The notes: generated from the sequence alone by a model not told the origin. Numbered from the stretch's first letter, positions 44,503-55,838 are shown. The stretch: 64,000 nt of DNA from Conchocele bisecta (GCA_029237695.1 CM055272.1:35226791-35290790), one strand, 5' to 3'. Translations and numbers: made by a program.

Positions 44503-44735
44503 CTAAAATATGTGTCTGTGACTGGAGAAATGGGGCTTATGGATTTGCGACCAGTGTAGATACACATATCCGCACAGGATCTGCACTGTTCACCCATTGC
44601 ATCAATGAAATCTCCATCATGCTTCTAACAAGCCACATCATTATCAGGCTACAGGATGTACTATTTGATCAGGAGCTACACTGGTCACAAATCCCATAAA
44701 CCACATTCTCCAGTCACAGCCACCGGTTAAAGTAA
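44503..44735. repeat. Family L MITE (L3), complete
   Basis: TGTGTCTGTGACTGGAGAAA ... GCGACCAGTGTAGAT on the left, and CACTGGTCACAAATCCCATA ... TCTCCAGTCACAGCCAC on the right. It is the clearest uninterrupted copy. Confidence 0.8.
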
Positions 44736-44755
44736 CGGACCAATACCTATAAATA

Positions 44756-44930
44756 CATTAAATATACCTAAAAGCATCAATAAGTAAAATAAAATAGGCT
44801 AAACAAATTATTTACTCCCATATATCAAACATGGAGTAAATACATTTTGTTTAGCTTATTTTTCTCTCACTTATTGATGCTCTTAGTGTATTTAATGTAT
44901 TTATAGGCCATGGTCCGTTACTTCAACCTG
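44756..44930. repeat. Palindromic MITE family M (M1)
   Basis: Arms AACGGACCAATACCTATAAA and TTTATAGGCCATGGTCCGTT, and inner arms AATAAAATAGGCTAAACAAA against TTTGTTTAGCTTATTTTT. A second copy is at 45982-46132. Confidence 0.75.
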
Positions 44931-45981
44931 AGGTCACAGCCACATATGTGTAAAAGCATAGTAAATATATTTCTGACCATTTCAATACTAGTCCTTCGAG
45001 TGTCACATAATCAGAAATACAAATGTCATTCTGTCCACCACAAGAATGAGTCACCGATTGAAAAAATATTGACAAATCTTAAAAACTGCACAAGTCAGAT
45101 TTGTGTGAAATAAGATTCATTCTCAATTCCATCAACACAAGAAGTAACATGTCTTCACGACACATCCTTTCAACAGGTTGATTAGATGATTAGAGCAGAA
45201 ATCAGAGTTAAGAACACCAACACTGCCGCTGGCATGGATGGTACTCCGGTTAAATGGTTATTTTTTGTAACTGAACTTGTCTTTCTCAAGCTCTTCCTCG
45301 AGCGTGATATTTTCAGATGTCGCTGATCTTTAAGATGATGACAGTCTGTCATGGCGACACTATATTTTGCTTCGTGTAGGTCAGGAACTGGATCAGTTCC
45401 CATTTCGCGAGTGTTTGGCAACTTGTTGCCCAGGTGGAGTAGTGTCTTCGGGCAGCGATTCTTCTGGTGGCCTTTGTCCTTCAACAGCAGAATGAGAAAA
45501 CAATTTCCGCCTTATCAGCTTCTTCTGAAAACCGCCCATATACTATCTCAATAGCCCTGCTGGTGTTTGCCTCGACTGCAGGGTGAAGTTGAAGAGGCTC
45601 GACGAATAATCCAGATGGCTAAGATCTGTAGACGGCTTCCCTGAAACAAACAATCAAACACTATTATGTACATGGTTAGCCTTTTATTGAATTTCTTACC
45701 AGTATTAACCATTACTCAGCAAATGACTCCGCAACTTTCCAACATGAAACAGTGCTTAGAGAACTACATCCCACCCGGGCATCAAACTCACAACACTTGG
45801 ATAAATGTGGTAAGCGAGTAAGCCACATTGTTCATAGTTGTGAACAGTAACTCTTGAAATCTACAACCGAACTGTCCGTAGCAGAGTTACGTTTCCATTC
45901 ATAGTCTTCCTCTGCAGAATAGTGAATAAGAGATCTGGTTGGCAAATTACATGTAGCAGCTAAAGTTGGGGTCCCATCCAC
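44931..45981. other. Intergenic with a possible decayed RT fragment
   Basis: A short plus-strand stretch at 45189-45260 reads IRVKNTNTAAGMDGTPVKW, which resembles the finger region of non-LTR reverse transcriptases. It ends within about 40 codons. Otherwise nothing was identified. Confidence 0.3.
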
Positions 45982-46132
45982 AGGTTGAAGTAACGGACCG
46001 AGGTATATATATGTGTGTGTTATAGAGGGAGTAAGAAAACTTTTTTTAGCTTTTTTTTTTTCGTTTATGGACGCTTTTAGGCGTATTTAATGTATTTATA
46101 GACCTCGGTCCGTTACAATGTATTTCAACCTG
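45982..46132. repeat. Palindromic MITE family M (M2)
   Basis: GGTTGAAGTAACGGACCGAG and its inverse ending GGTCCGTTACAATGTATTTC. The AT-rich middle is shorter and T-rich compared with M1. Confidence 0.7.
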
Positions 46133-46139
46133 TGGTCCC

Positions 46140-46525
46140 ATCTAGTAGGCATAACAGTTTGCCTATAAGAATTAAATAAGTGTATAATTGTGTAACTACG
46201 GTACATGTATTCCGCCAGTTTTAAAAATTATGAGTGCAGGCCCACTATACACATATAATCATTTAGTAATATTGATTTTACTGATAGTGACTCGCGGTGG
46301 TATCAGGCTATTTTGATATGCAAATGACATGACATTTTTAAATTATTTATACCAATTAAATGTATCACCCGAACAAATATTTTTATTGACTCATTATAAA
46401 GTACGATCATAGTGCACATAACAAAACTAAGCAGACAAAATATAGTTTCCATTAACCTTTAATGGAAACACAGTTATCGCCCCTGATATCAGTGACGAAA
46501 TTCACGTTTCATATAAAAAGAAAAA
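46140..46525. repeat. MITE family G (G5), partial
   Basis: It contains AGAATTAAATAAGTGTATAA, TGATAGTGACTCGCGGTGGT, TATCAGGCTATTTTGATATG and CAGTTATCGCCCCTGATATC. The far terminus is missing. Confidence 0.7.
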
Positions 46526-46552
46526 GTACATGTATATTTTCACGTACATGTA

Positions 46553-46870
46553 CAAATGGGGGGAAAATCCCAAAATCAGAACTGAATATTTACAATAACA
46601 AAACTATATATTCAGCGCTGAAATCAGAATAATCCTGGTCTGATACCAGGTCCTCGCGACACCAGAATCACTTGGCCCCTCCCAAAAGCAGTAGGATAAG
46701 TAATAATCTTACTACTTTTATAAAGGGCAATAACCCAATTCAACTCCCAGGTAACAAAAGAGCCAAAGATAAAAATGTACTGAAGGGTCAAACCAGGCAA
46801 ATAGTGATTCCTATATGGAGGAACCACTACCGTTAATTTACGTCGTCTCGTTCTCTCGACCACCACCCAC
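46553..46870. repeat. Dispersed repeat K (K2)
   Basis: GGGGGGAAAATCCCAAAATC, CAGCGCTGAAATCAGAATAA, then GATACCAGGTCCTCGCGACA and CCAGAATCACTTGGCCCCTC. Lacks the K1 start. Confidence 0.65.
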
Positions 46871-46997
46871 GTAAAGTTTTGTATTACTTTTATAATAGTC
46901 TTTTTTTCAGATGGAAAATATACAAATTAGGTCACAATTAACAACTAAAGTGTAAATCAGATCTGATTAGCTATTCTGTAGAGGAAGCCTACGTATA

Positions 46998-47460
46998 TCA
47001 TTTATTTGTGTGTAGGGGTCTAACGGCCTATCAACAGAAGCGGTCATTTAAGGCCGTGTCAATGGGTTTAGTAATAAATCCCATATATTACCTGTACAAG
47101 TACATGTTCAAGTACATGTACAAATGGGGGGAAAATTCTAAAATCAGAAATTAATATTTACAATTAAAGAACTATATACTCAGCCCTGAAATCAGGATGA
47201 TCCTGATCTGATGCCAGGTCCTCGCCACACCAGAATCACATGGCCCCTCCCAAAAGCAGTAGGATCAGTAATAATCTTACTACTTCTATAATGGGCAATA
47301 ACCCAATTCAACTGCCAGGTAACAGAAAGAGCGAAAGAGGAAAACGTACCTGAGGGCCAAACCAGGCAAATCGTGATCCATACGTATTACTTTTATAATA
47401 TTTTTTTTCAGATGGAAAATATACAAATTGTGTCACATTAACAACTAAAGTGTAAATCCG
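46998..47460. repeat. Dispersed repeat K (K3)
   Basis: The longest K copy, beginning TTATTTGTGTGTAGGGGTCT with GGCCTATCAACAG. The segment from GGGGGGAAAATTC on is close to K2, including the TTTTTTTCAGATGGAAAATA flank shared by both. Confidence 0.65.
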
Positions 47461-50400
47461 ATCTGATTAGCTATTATGTAGAGGAAGCCTACATGTATGA
47501 TTGGAATAGTAACTCTGCTACAGACGGTACATGAGTAGATTGCAAGAGTTATTGTTCGCAACTACAATAACATGGTTCAATAATAATGAGACATCAGTGA
47601 TTCTATATTTTATGTACATATTGGTGTCGTTTTTCTAGTTTCGATGTAGAACCAATAATTCATTAAACTGTGTTTATTACATTGGGTGACAGTCCAGTTG
47701 TTACATTTATAATAGTATAGCCAATTGTTGTCGTCATTTTCTTAATTTTATTTCCACTTCAAGGGACCAGGGGTCTCAGAAATGTAATTTCCGTTATGTA
47801 CATTTACATGACGTAAATATAGCTTTACATTTACATTTTTTTCTTTTCAACGGCATAAAACATACAACTGAAGGAGCATCTATTTAGAAAAGTGTCAAGA
47901 ATATGGTAAGCTAATTGTATTAGTGCCAAACAGAGAAATTTAGTAGCAAGTCGTGGAATTTCTCATTTATGGTAACCCAACAACATGTATTTAATATGAA
48001 TCAGTAAAGTTAAACAAAACAAAATAGCTTGGCAACTAACAGAATGCCGTGTTTTACCACATGTACCAAACATCGTTATAAAGCTACATTTAATTAATAG
48101 CACAGCCTCCAAAAATATGGGCGTAACGGCAAAGATTATGTAACGGTAATGATAAAACGTAACGGTAATGACTTTTCATTTATTTAAAATACTAATACAG
48201 CATATATAACAAACATATTTATACTTTGAATATGCTGTACAATATAACTTCAAGTTAGTGTTTACTTTTCATGTGATTGCCAATAGAAACCCACACTCCT
48301 TGCAATCTGTGTCTGTTTTTTGTTGTTTCAGAGCTTTTACTAATTAAATCCTGATATATGAATGTTGTAGGTCTGAATAAATGTGCCATTACTGACCGAC
48401 AACTGATGGGACCTGGTTTATATCTAATTGACGCATCAACTGACTGGTTAGTATGGTAATTTATCATTGCCGTTACACGATCGTCATTACCGTTACACAA
48501 TTTTGTAACGGAAGTGACCGTAACGGTAATGATTTTTCTTTACAAACTCCCATTATTCACCCCTCTGTATACAACGCATCATGAAGGTAGAATATGCAAA
48601 GACAACATTGTAAGTGTGTCTATCTACCAATTTTGGTTTCAGTCGACCTACATACATATGGACGTGTATAAACCGTGAACGGTAATGATGCATGTAATGT
48701 GTAACCTTAAAATTCCGAATACAGACCGGTCTCGTTCTCGGCAATGACTTAAGTTGTGTTACCACCGTGTTTATTTATAAATCGGGCGCACATAAACAGT
48801 GTTCATTGCATTAGTAGCTGAGAGTAGGAAAGGGAGGTTACTCTGATTTTACATTTGTTTTCAGCGTAACGGTAATGATTCGATTTCGCGGGACAGATAC
48901 ATTAACGTCAGTATTTTTGACAAGAAAAGGCAAATTTATTGCAGAATAAGCTTAATGTCAATGTTAAACTATTTTAATTCAGATGCAATGTATAGTAAAG
49001 TACAAATTGACAAGATTTGAGAATTACGGGCTTGTGAACTGTGCTGATTGATGATCGGGACATGCCCATTTGGTGCACCATACATATGCCAACAACAGAA
49101 ATAATAACTAAACACACATAGCAAGAATTGTAAATACTGTTTTCTTAATGGATTGGTATTATACATAGTTTCTTTACTGGAAACAAAATTTCCTTATAAA
49201 TTGTGTGATTTGTCAGTAAATTACACCGGGACACCAGATGTAAATAAAATATAGAATCACTGACATACATATCTGTACATGTATCAAACCAATGAAAACT
49301 GACATTCTGATCTGCATATAAAAAATGTCATTTCGGCTAATTCTGCGCACCGGCTAATGCACAATTCACGTAATGTTTTGTCCAGCTTACGTATAAATTA
49401 TGTTGATTTTGGAATAAATCAGCTGATTAACGGTATACTAAGTCACAATTTTATCCCATTCCGATAGTTTGGTAAAAAGTTATTCAGAACATGGTCAAAA
49501 TGATTAGTGGTCCTGCTTACTAAATGAATAGATCTACCAACCAAAAAATCGATCGTTTTTAAAAAAAAAGCTTCCAATAAACCAATAATAATACACATGC
49601 AAATATACCGACATTGGTTATCATTTTATTCCCGTATTATTCGCAAAACTCAAGGACAAAATGGACTGATATTTTGATCAAATTTGGCTGGGTCTCCGCT
49701 AGGCGGATACAGATAATAGACGACAGATGAAATAGTAAAAGCCATCTGTTTACCCGTGATTATCTCGACTAAGAACTGCCTTGAATGTTCAGGGAATTTA
49801 GACTGAATATGGACATTTTCACGAAAATTGTTATTAGGTGCGCAGAATTAACAGACACGATTGTAATCCCAACAACCATACAGTCTCCACCCCACAAATA
49901 CTGCACTTCAATTTTTTTTACTTGTTTGGTCACTGTTGTTATAGTTTTCTAAATCGTGTAAACACGTGACTTTCTGAAAACACTTGTCTTAAGAAAACAA
50001 AATGAATAATCAGACATGTAAAATATTGGTGTGTGCAAAGCCACATACACGGTGCGAAGCCGGGTACACTTACTTAATAGAAATACTGCACCGGCCTATA
50101 TTCATGATATTTCGGGGGAAAGTCACCGCTGTGCAAATGCAGTGTACCTGGATTCGCACACCTCAATTTATTACTTATTTCATCACTGTTGTTACAGTTT
50201 TTTTAAACACATTTGACTCTCGGGGGAGGGGGGAGGGGAAATGAAAGTAGTGTATTTTTTAAGTGGCTAAAAGCCTATATAGACAATAGTGAATAGATAA
50301 CAGATAATAGCCTAAATATATAATGAATTGACTTGTTGGACTGAAAACATATATTCAAAGTGAATCTACAAGTATCGAGGTGCCACAAACACACAGAGTC

Positions 50401-51250
50401 CGAGATGCACCATAAATTAGAAATTAGCTATTTAAACAACAATTGTGGAAACAACATTGGTCGCGAAAACCAATGACTCGGCACATGCATAGGCAATGTT
50501 GAATATCCCCCACCCACTTGAATTCATGTTAGATTGAATACAATGGAATTATTTTAGTAGCCCTGTGGTTAAAAGTGCTGTCGAAGTCAGCACGATTCAA
50601 ATATTGGTCAACAGTAATAAAGAAATAATTCCTACCTGAAACGAATGTTTCGTGTCTGGCAGCTAATAGACTTATGTAAAATGTAGGTCAATTATTGATG
50701 CGTCTTGGCTGTCGCCGTATTGTCCTCTCAACATTAGCAAATTTGCAGAAATGTATTTCCGTACTTAGAGCTTATCAACAACGAAGACAGCAATAATTTC
50801 ACGATGTCTTGGACCAGTACGTGTAATGGCAGGACACGAAATATAGTATGACGTCACAATGAAAACACAATCGCATTTAACAACAAATAACTGACTTTTT
50901 AAACGTAAATTTGTTATTGATTGGTATATTACATTAAAAAAAAGTGTCCTGTGTCCAATAAATTGGACACATGACACTATGGCGTTTAGTAAAAAGGTTC
51001 AAATATTGACTCTGTATGTACCAGACAAAATTACATGCGTATTATTATTTTAATATAACCTATCAATGTTTACAGGTGTTAGCATGTTTCAATATTGAAC
51101 TAGCATATAGCTTGTTGGTATTGGCACACTTTCATTTTACGAACCAATTGTAATTATAGAACGCCTGTAACTATTCACGAGAATATAGGCGTTCTATGAA
51201 AAAAATATATAAAAAATGGGGGGATTGCAAAGAGGGTAATGCAGCATCTC
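47461..51250. other. Intergenic, AT-rich, with a TAACGGTAATGA motif cluster
   Basis: No gene was recognised over 3.8 kb. Between 48120 and 48880 the string TAACGGTAATGA or close variants occurs at least eight times on both strands. Elsewhere there is a hairpin at 51156-51200 (AGAACGCCTGT / AGGCGTTCT). Confidence 0.45.
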
Positions 51251-51300
51251 AGTCACAAGTCTGGGAACATCTCTTACGGTGTATGCAGAGTGACCTCTTA
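51251..51300. repeat. Terminal inverted repeat of Polinton fragment C
   Basis: It begins AGTCACAAGTCTG and ends GCAGAGTGACCTCTTA. It differs from 36066-36115 (reverse complement) at five of 50 positions by eye, and similarity fades at the inner edge. Confidence 0.78.
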
Positions 51301-51337
51301 GGGAATAACGTAGCACAATTTATTTACATAATTTTAT

Positions 51338-51847
51338 TTACAACGTATTTAATTCCAATTCTATAAGAGTAGGAAGTACAACATCATACATATTGTTCTT
51401 GATTCCCGTAATGAGAATTTTACCATTATGAAAACAAGTAAAGTGAACAGTGTCTCTCTTGGGCATGGCAGCTAGAAACAGTTCCGGTTCGTAGTGAGCT
51501 CTCATGTTCATACACAACGATTCCATAGATAGGTTCCCGTTGACTCGGTAATACGCCGACATGGTGACTATCTTCACCTTGGTCGAGTTAACGTCGTACC
51601 CGTAACGACGTAAGCGATCGATGTAAGCGTTGATCCGTATTATGCCCTTTGATTCGCAGTCAGACTTTCCGTTGACGACGATCTTGTCCGTCTTGAACGC
51701 TATGCAGCAACCTCCGAGTTCGGGATCTTTCAATATCGCTCCGTTGAATCTTCGTGGGTCGTATTTGATGTCAGGACATATACAACTCAGACGAGACAAG
51801 TCTATGAGACAGTTACAGTCCGACGTACACACTATATTGGTAATCAT
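51338..51847 (-). CDS. Divergent TATA-box-binding protein (TBP-like), Polinton-associated
   Basis: 169 residues, the size of the TBP core. TBP binds and bends promoter DNA to start transcription. The two-repeat saddle is visible. Repeat 1 has ITNIV at the start, YDPRRFNGAILKDPE, CIAFKTDKIVVNGKSDCES and the helix INAYIDRLRRYGYDV. Repeat 2 has YRVNGNLSMESL, HYEPELFLAAM and VHFTCFHNGKILITGIK. The four phenylalanines that wedge into TATA DNA align at F34, F51, F124 and F139, with the exact 17-residue spacing in repeat 1 and a loop two residues shorter in repeat 2. Elsewhere it is strongly diverged, so it is not a simple copy of the host gene. The frame is intact. Its ATG overlaps the stop of the upstream small gene (ATGA), and its stop lies 38 bp from the terminal repeat. 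Confidence 0.85.
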   Translation of the reverse strand: MITNIVCTSDCNCLIDLSRLSCICPDIKYDPRRFNGAILKDPELGGCCIAFKTDKIVVNGKSDCESKGIIRINAYIDRLRRYGYDVNSTKVKIVTMSAYYRVNGNLSMESLCMNMRAHYEPELFLAAMPKRDTVHFTCFHNGKILITGIKNNMYDVVLPTLIELELNTL

Positions 51848-52040
51848 CGTAGATCGGGTTGATTCCGTATCACGTACACGAAACGATTGGCCGCTTCTCT
51901 CGCTTCGAATTTCAGTTTATAATACGGTATACAATTCTTGGCCACGTATTCGTGAAACAAGTACATCACAACTAACACGTAGTGTCTCTTCGATGCCTAA
52001 GTTTTCAACCGCTGCTCTCGCTTCTCGTATTAGTATTCGT
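51844..52040 (-). pseudogene. Unknown gene upstream of the TBP-like gene, one frameshift
   Basis: The 3' part (from about 51990 to the TGA at 51844-51846) reads MYLFHEYVAKNCIPYY then KLKFEAREAANRFVYVIRN, a helical, mixed-charge protein. Further upstream, near 52000-52040, an adjoining frame reads IREARAAVENLGIEE. The two are one base out of register at about 51985-51995, and no ATG precedes the upstream part. The four-base ATGA overlap with the TBP-like gene suggests co-expression. No family was recognised. Confidence 0.5.
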
Positions 52041-53202
52041 GTACTTAGTTGTATGACTGTCTAACCTATATATAACCAATATATATATTCGCTGTGGTAG
52101 CTATGTCCGTAAGTTGTATGGTTGTCTACAGAGTTTCAACATATGTATATATATATACACGTTCGCTGCGGTAAACATTGTGCATATATTATATAACTAT
52201 AGTCTAATGAATAGTATGACGTTAGACTTCTGACATATAATTATATAACTATATTCTAATGAATACTCGCCAGTACGATAGTTATGTTAGACATTGGTAA
52301 TATATTATATAACTATGGCATAATGTTATGTAGTACCACAATGCTGTTCACTATGGTCACATACTATATAACTAATGAATGGTAGCCAATACAATGGCTG
52401 TGAAAAACATATCACTGTGGTCATATATTATATAACTAATGAATGGTAGCCAATACAATGGCTGTGAAAAACATATTATATAACTATGGTATAATGTTAT
52501 GTAGTACCACAATGCTGTTCACTGTGGTCATATATTATATAACTAATGAATGGTAGCCAATACAATGGCTGTGAAAAACGTTCGTGGTATATTATATAAC
52601 TATCGAACAATAGAATAAATGTTAGCTCAGCGCTAGAGCGTCGGACTAGGGCATTGGATTTCATCGGGGAGTGTATGTCGATATTGACAGTCGAGTCGAT
52701 ATACGTATGTGCGTAATTTGGCACCTGGTACAATGTTGTACATACAATGAAGAATAATTTTACTGTATCGGACTAGGGCATTGGATTTCATCGGGGAGTG
52801 TATGTCGAGTCGTTCTGAGAATGACATCATCGTTCCGCGATTTCATTGGTAAGTTTTGAGATAGATTTTGATTGGTTAACAATATGGCGTTCTGACTGGT
52901 CAACAAGATGTATCTCTTGTCATTCGATCGTTAGTCACCGTGCTGTGAACATCGTATATTTTTAATTTTTAAACAAAAATACTTTAAGGGACATGACAAT
53001 GCGTGGTTTGAGTTATCATCAAAACTTGTTTCAATTGTGAACGCACATTCAGACTATATTGACATTAACGGAAAAATAATAGTGACGATGGTGGGTCACC
53101 CTGCAGATTGATTTGCTAGTGTGAGGGGGGGGGGGTGGTGGGTGGGGTAGGGTATGGTGACACGACAGTCCCACTGATGACGCCTGAAGTCGGCAGAAAC
53201 CC

Positions 53203-53275
<73 letters not shown>

Positions 53276-53296
53276 GTGTGTGTGTATGTGTGTGTA
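53203..53296. repeat. (TG)n microsatellite
   Basis: About 45 TG dinucleotides with a few C or A interruptions. Confidence 0.95.
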
Positions 53297-54264
53297 CCTG
53301 TCAAGAACATACAGAACGTATGATCAGCTCTCGGTGAGTATTATAGCTGATTAGTTTACATTTAAAACCTTCTGCACAGGTATATCAATACATTATATAA
53401 CTAGTGACAGTCACGACGTGCGATATACACGAATGCATGGTCAGTATAGGTACTGTTAAGGTGTGTAATATATTATTATGAATATAACTCCATTTAAGGT
53501 AAGCGTGCAGATTTAATAATATCGATATTGTATAGATGTGTTGTAGTCTATGTTAGAATGAAAAGCTCCAGTATGGTTAGTAATATTTGGGACATAACGT
53601 AATTTATGAGCAAATGTGAAATTATGATGAATACTTTTACTGTATATAGAGCGTCGGACTAGGGCATTGGATTTCATCGGGGAGTTTAGACTTCTGACAT
53701 ATAATTAAATAACTATATTCTAATGAATACTCGCCAGTACGATAGTTACGTTAGACATTGGTCATATATTATATAACTATGGTATAATGTTATGTAGTAC
53801 CACAATGCTGTTCACTGTGGTCATATATTATATAACTAATGAATGGTAGCCAATACAATGGCTGTGAAAAACGTTTGTGGTATATTATATAACTATCGAA
53901 CAATAGAATAAATGTTAGCTCAGCGCTAGAGCGTCGGACTAGGGTATTGGATTTCATCGGGGAGTGTCTGTCGATATTGACAGTCGATATACGTATGTGC
54001 GTAATTTGACACCTGGTACAATGTTGTACATACAATGAAGAATAATTTTACTGTATCGGACTAGGGCATTGGATTTCATCGGGGAGTGTATGTCGAGTCG
54101 TTCTGAGAATGACATCATCGTTCCGCGATTTCATTGGTCAGTTTTGAGATCGATTTTGATTGGTTAACAATACGGCGTTCTGATTGGTCAACAAGATGTA
54201 TCTCATGTCATTCGATCGTTAGTTTATGTGCTGTGAACATCGTATATTTTTAATTTTTAAACAA

Positions 54265-54635
54265 AAATACTTTTTTTAACATTTTTAAACAACATTTTTC
54301 AATTTTTCAATTTTGATTTTTTTAAAGTTTTTAAAGTTCTTGATATTTTTTGTGAAGTTTTTCTTTTAAAGTTTTTGAATTTTTTTGTGAAGTTTTTAAA
54401 GTCTTTTTTTTTTTTAAAGTTTTTTAAAGTTTTTGAAATTTTTAAAAGTTTTTAAAGTTTTTAAAGTTTTTAAAGTTTTTTGTGAAGTCTTTTTTTTTAA
54501 ATTTTTTTAAAGTTTTTGAAATTTTTAAAAGTTTTGAAAGTTTTTTTTTTTAAAGTTTTTTAAGTTTTTAAAGTTTTTGAAATTTTTTGTGAAGTTTTTT
54601 TTTTAACTTTTTTGAGTTTTTTAAAGTTTTTCGTG
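54265..54635. repeat. T-rich simple repeat (TTTTTAAAG units)
   Basis: A degenerate tandem of TTTTTAAAGTTTTTGAA-type units. Low complexity. Confidence 0.9.
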
Positions 54636-54750
54636 GTATATTATATAACTATCGAACAATGGATTGGCGGCCATTTTGTTTTGCATCTAAAGGGCTACAC
54701 ATACTGCTACCGGCGTTTTCGGTCGATTCTCTACCATAGGCATAGTTCCG

Positions 54751-55812
54751 TTAAATAAATCCATGAAATGGATCCACCACAATATGCCAGCTTTCATCTC
54801 CACAGCCACACGTGTACGATGCCATGGTGAACGTTGCAGCATTGGCACGGTCAATTAGGTGCCTCATGTAAAACCGACCTCCATATATGCATTGCGTAAT
54901 CCAATTAAGTTTACCACTGAGGCTTTGGATTTGACGTTTTGTAACTTTATGAAACGCTAAGTACGAGCGCAATATTGTACGAATTTCACACATTTTTAAC
55001 TCGGAGATACTTAATGTGCGTTTAACCGTGTCCAAATTCACACCAATGAAACATATGTGCTGCACGGGTCCTTCCACTTTGCTGTAGTTTATACAGAAGC
55101 CTAGTCGCCTGAGTTGAGACATCAATGTGTTCAGAATATCAAGGCATTCGCCATAGGTGTCACTGACAATGAGGAAATCGTCTAAATACGCGATGATACC
55201 ATGCGTCCCCTTGGCAGCCATTATGGCTCTCACTGCCTGTGTTATCCGGTGAAATGTTTCCGGGCTTTGGCTGGCGCCGAATGGAAGCCGTTCGTCAATC
55301 ATGTATGTGTCAATATTATCCGCGTGAAATCGCCATTTTAGGCCTCTTGCTTTATAATTAGAGGGGTGAATTTTAACACTACGGTAAGCACTCGCCAAGT
55401 CCACCATAGCACAGTAAGCACATGGGGTAATTAGATCTACCGCGTCCTGCAATGATTGATAACGGAATGTGGAGTTATACGCGAAGTCGTTTAATGCTTG
55501 CTCCGTGGGGCGACTGGCATCGTGTATGAGACGAATGCCGTCCGATTTATTGGGTACAACTCCCAATGCCGAAACAATACAGGGTTTCTCATGAACAATC
55601 TTATAACGACCGTTATCTAATTCCGTACGAATTTGTGATTCAACACGCGCGCGCATAAGGGCATCAGTGGCGAATTTATAATTATTCGTTTCCACGGGTT
55701 GTCGGATTTTCTCCGCGTCCACAATATGGAATCCGTCGCGAATACCTGATATGATGAATTCCCTGTCACCGTAATCCATGGGCAGGTCAACTTCCCAGGT
55801 GTCTAACCGCAA
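54751..55812 (-). CDS. Reverse transcriptase (RNase H truncated), DIRS-like copy 2
   Basis: 353 codons from the ATG at 55810-55812. The frame is open further upstream across the gag end (to about 55850), so translation probably starts by frameshift from gag. It would copy element RNA into DNA. Motifs are GVVPNKSDGIRLIHDASRP, YQSLQDAVDLI, MVDLASAYRSV, LPFGASQSPETFHRI, the catalytic IIAYLDDFLIVSD and SLSGKLNWITQ (thumb). After DESWHIVVDPFHG a one-base shift puts the RNase H motif FNGTMPMVENRP out of frame, so the protein ends early. Confidence 0.88.
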   Translation of the reverse strand: MRLDTWEVDLPMDYGDREFIISGIRDGFHIVDAEKIRQPVETNNYKFATDALMRARVESQIRTELDNGRYKIVHEKPCIVSALGVVPNKSDGIRLIHDASRPTEQALNDFAYNSTFRYQSLQDAVDLITPCAYCAMVDLASAYRSVKIHPSNYKARGLKWRFHADNIDTYMIDERLPFGASQSPETFHRITQAVRAIMAAKGTHGIIAYLDDFLIVSDTYGECLDILNTLMSQLRRLGFCINYSKVEGPVQHICFIGVNLDTVKRTLSISELKMCEIRTILRSYLAFHKVTKRQIQSLSGKLNWITQCIYGGRFYMRHLIDRANAATFTMASYTCGCGDESWHIVVDPFHGFI

Positions 55813-55838
55813 GGCTGTTGATGGTTGCTTACCGGGCT

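Larger units (their letters stand above)
51251..52064 (-). mobile_element. Polinton fragment C: terminal repeat, TBP-like gene and a broken upstream gene
   Basis: It is inferred to be the opposite end of a Polinton related to copies A and B, because 51251-51300 matches the copy A terminus in the correct outward orientation. The genes read on the minus strand towards the terminus. The right boundary is unknown, and 52064 is only where coding similarity fades. Confidence 0.65.
52187..54655. repeat. AT-rich array of TATATTATATAACTA motifs, with a direct duplication
   Basis: About fourteen copies of TATATTATATAACTA or close variants recur, often followed by ATGAATGGTAGCCAATACAA. They run from 52187 to 52600, and again at 53393, 53697-53890 and 54640. 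A block of roughly 600 bp at 52231-52850 is repeated at 53690-54250, including GAGCGTCGGACTAGGGCATT and GGATTTCATCGGGGAGT. A TG microsatellite and a T-rich tract lie inside. No protein gene was seen. It borders the broken gene upstream of the TBP-like gene. Confidence 0.7.

Noticed and set aside
45182..45554. Reverse-transcriptase-like fragment and overlapping basic frame
   Set aside because: Only about 20 residues resemble a non-LTR RT. Too short to call a gene.
48255..48500. 81-codon minus-strand frame bounded by an acceptor-like site
   Set aside because: No family recognised. It lies within the TAACGGTAATGA cluster, probably transposon debris.
40061..51250. Missing PolB of the Polinton
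   Set aside because: I looked for family B polymerase motifs (for example YGDTDS-like) in the open frames on both sides and found none.
52612..52690. tRNA-like string GTTAGCTCAGCGCTAGAGCG
   Set aside because: It resembles a D-arm/A box, but no B box or pairing acceptor stem follows, and it is part of a tandemly duplicated AT-rich block.
53116..53323. THTHTH and VCVCVC frames
   Set aside because: Translation of the (TG)n microsatellite.
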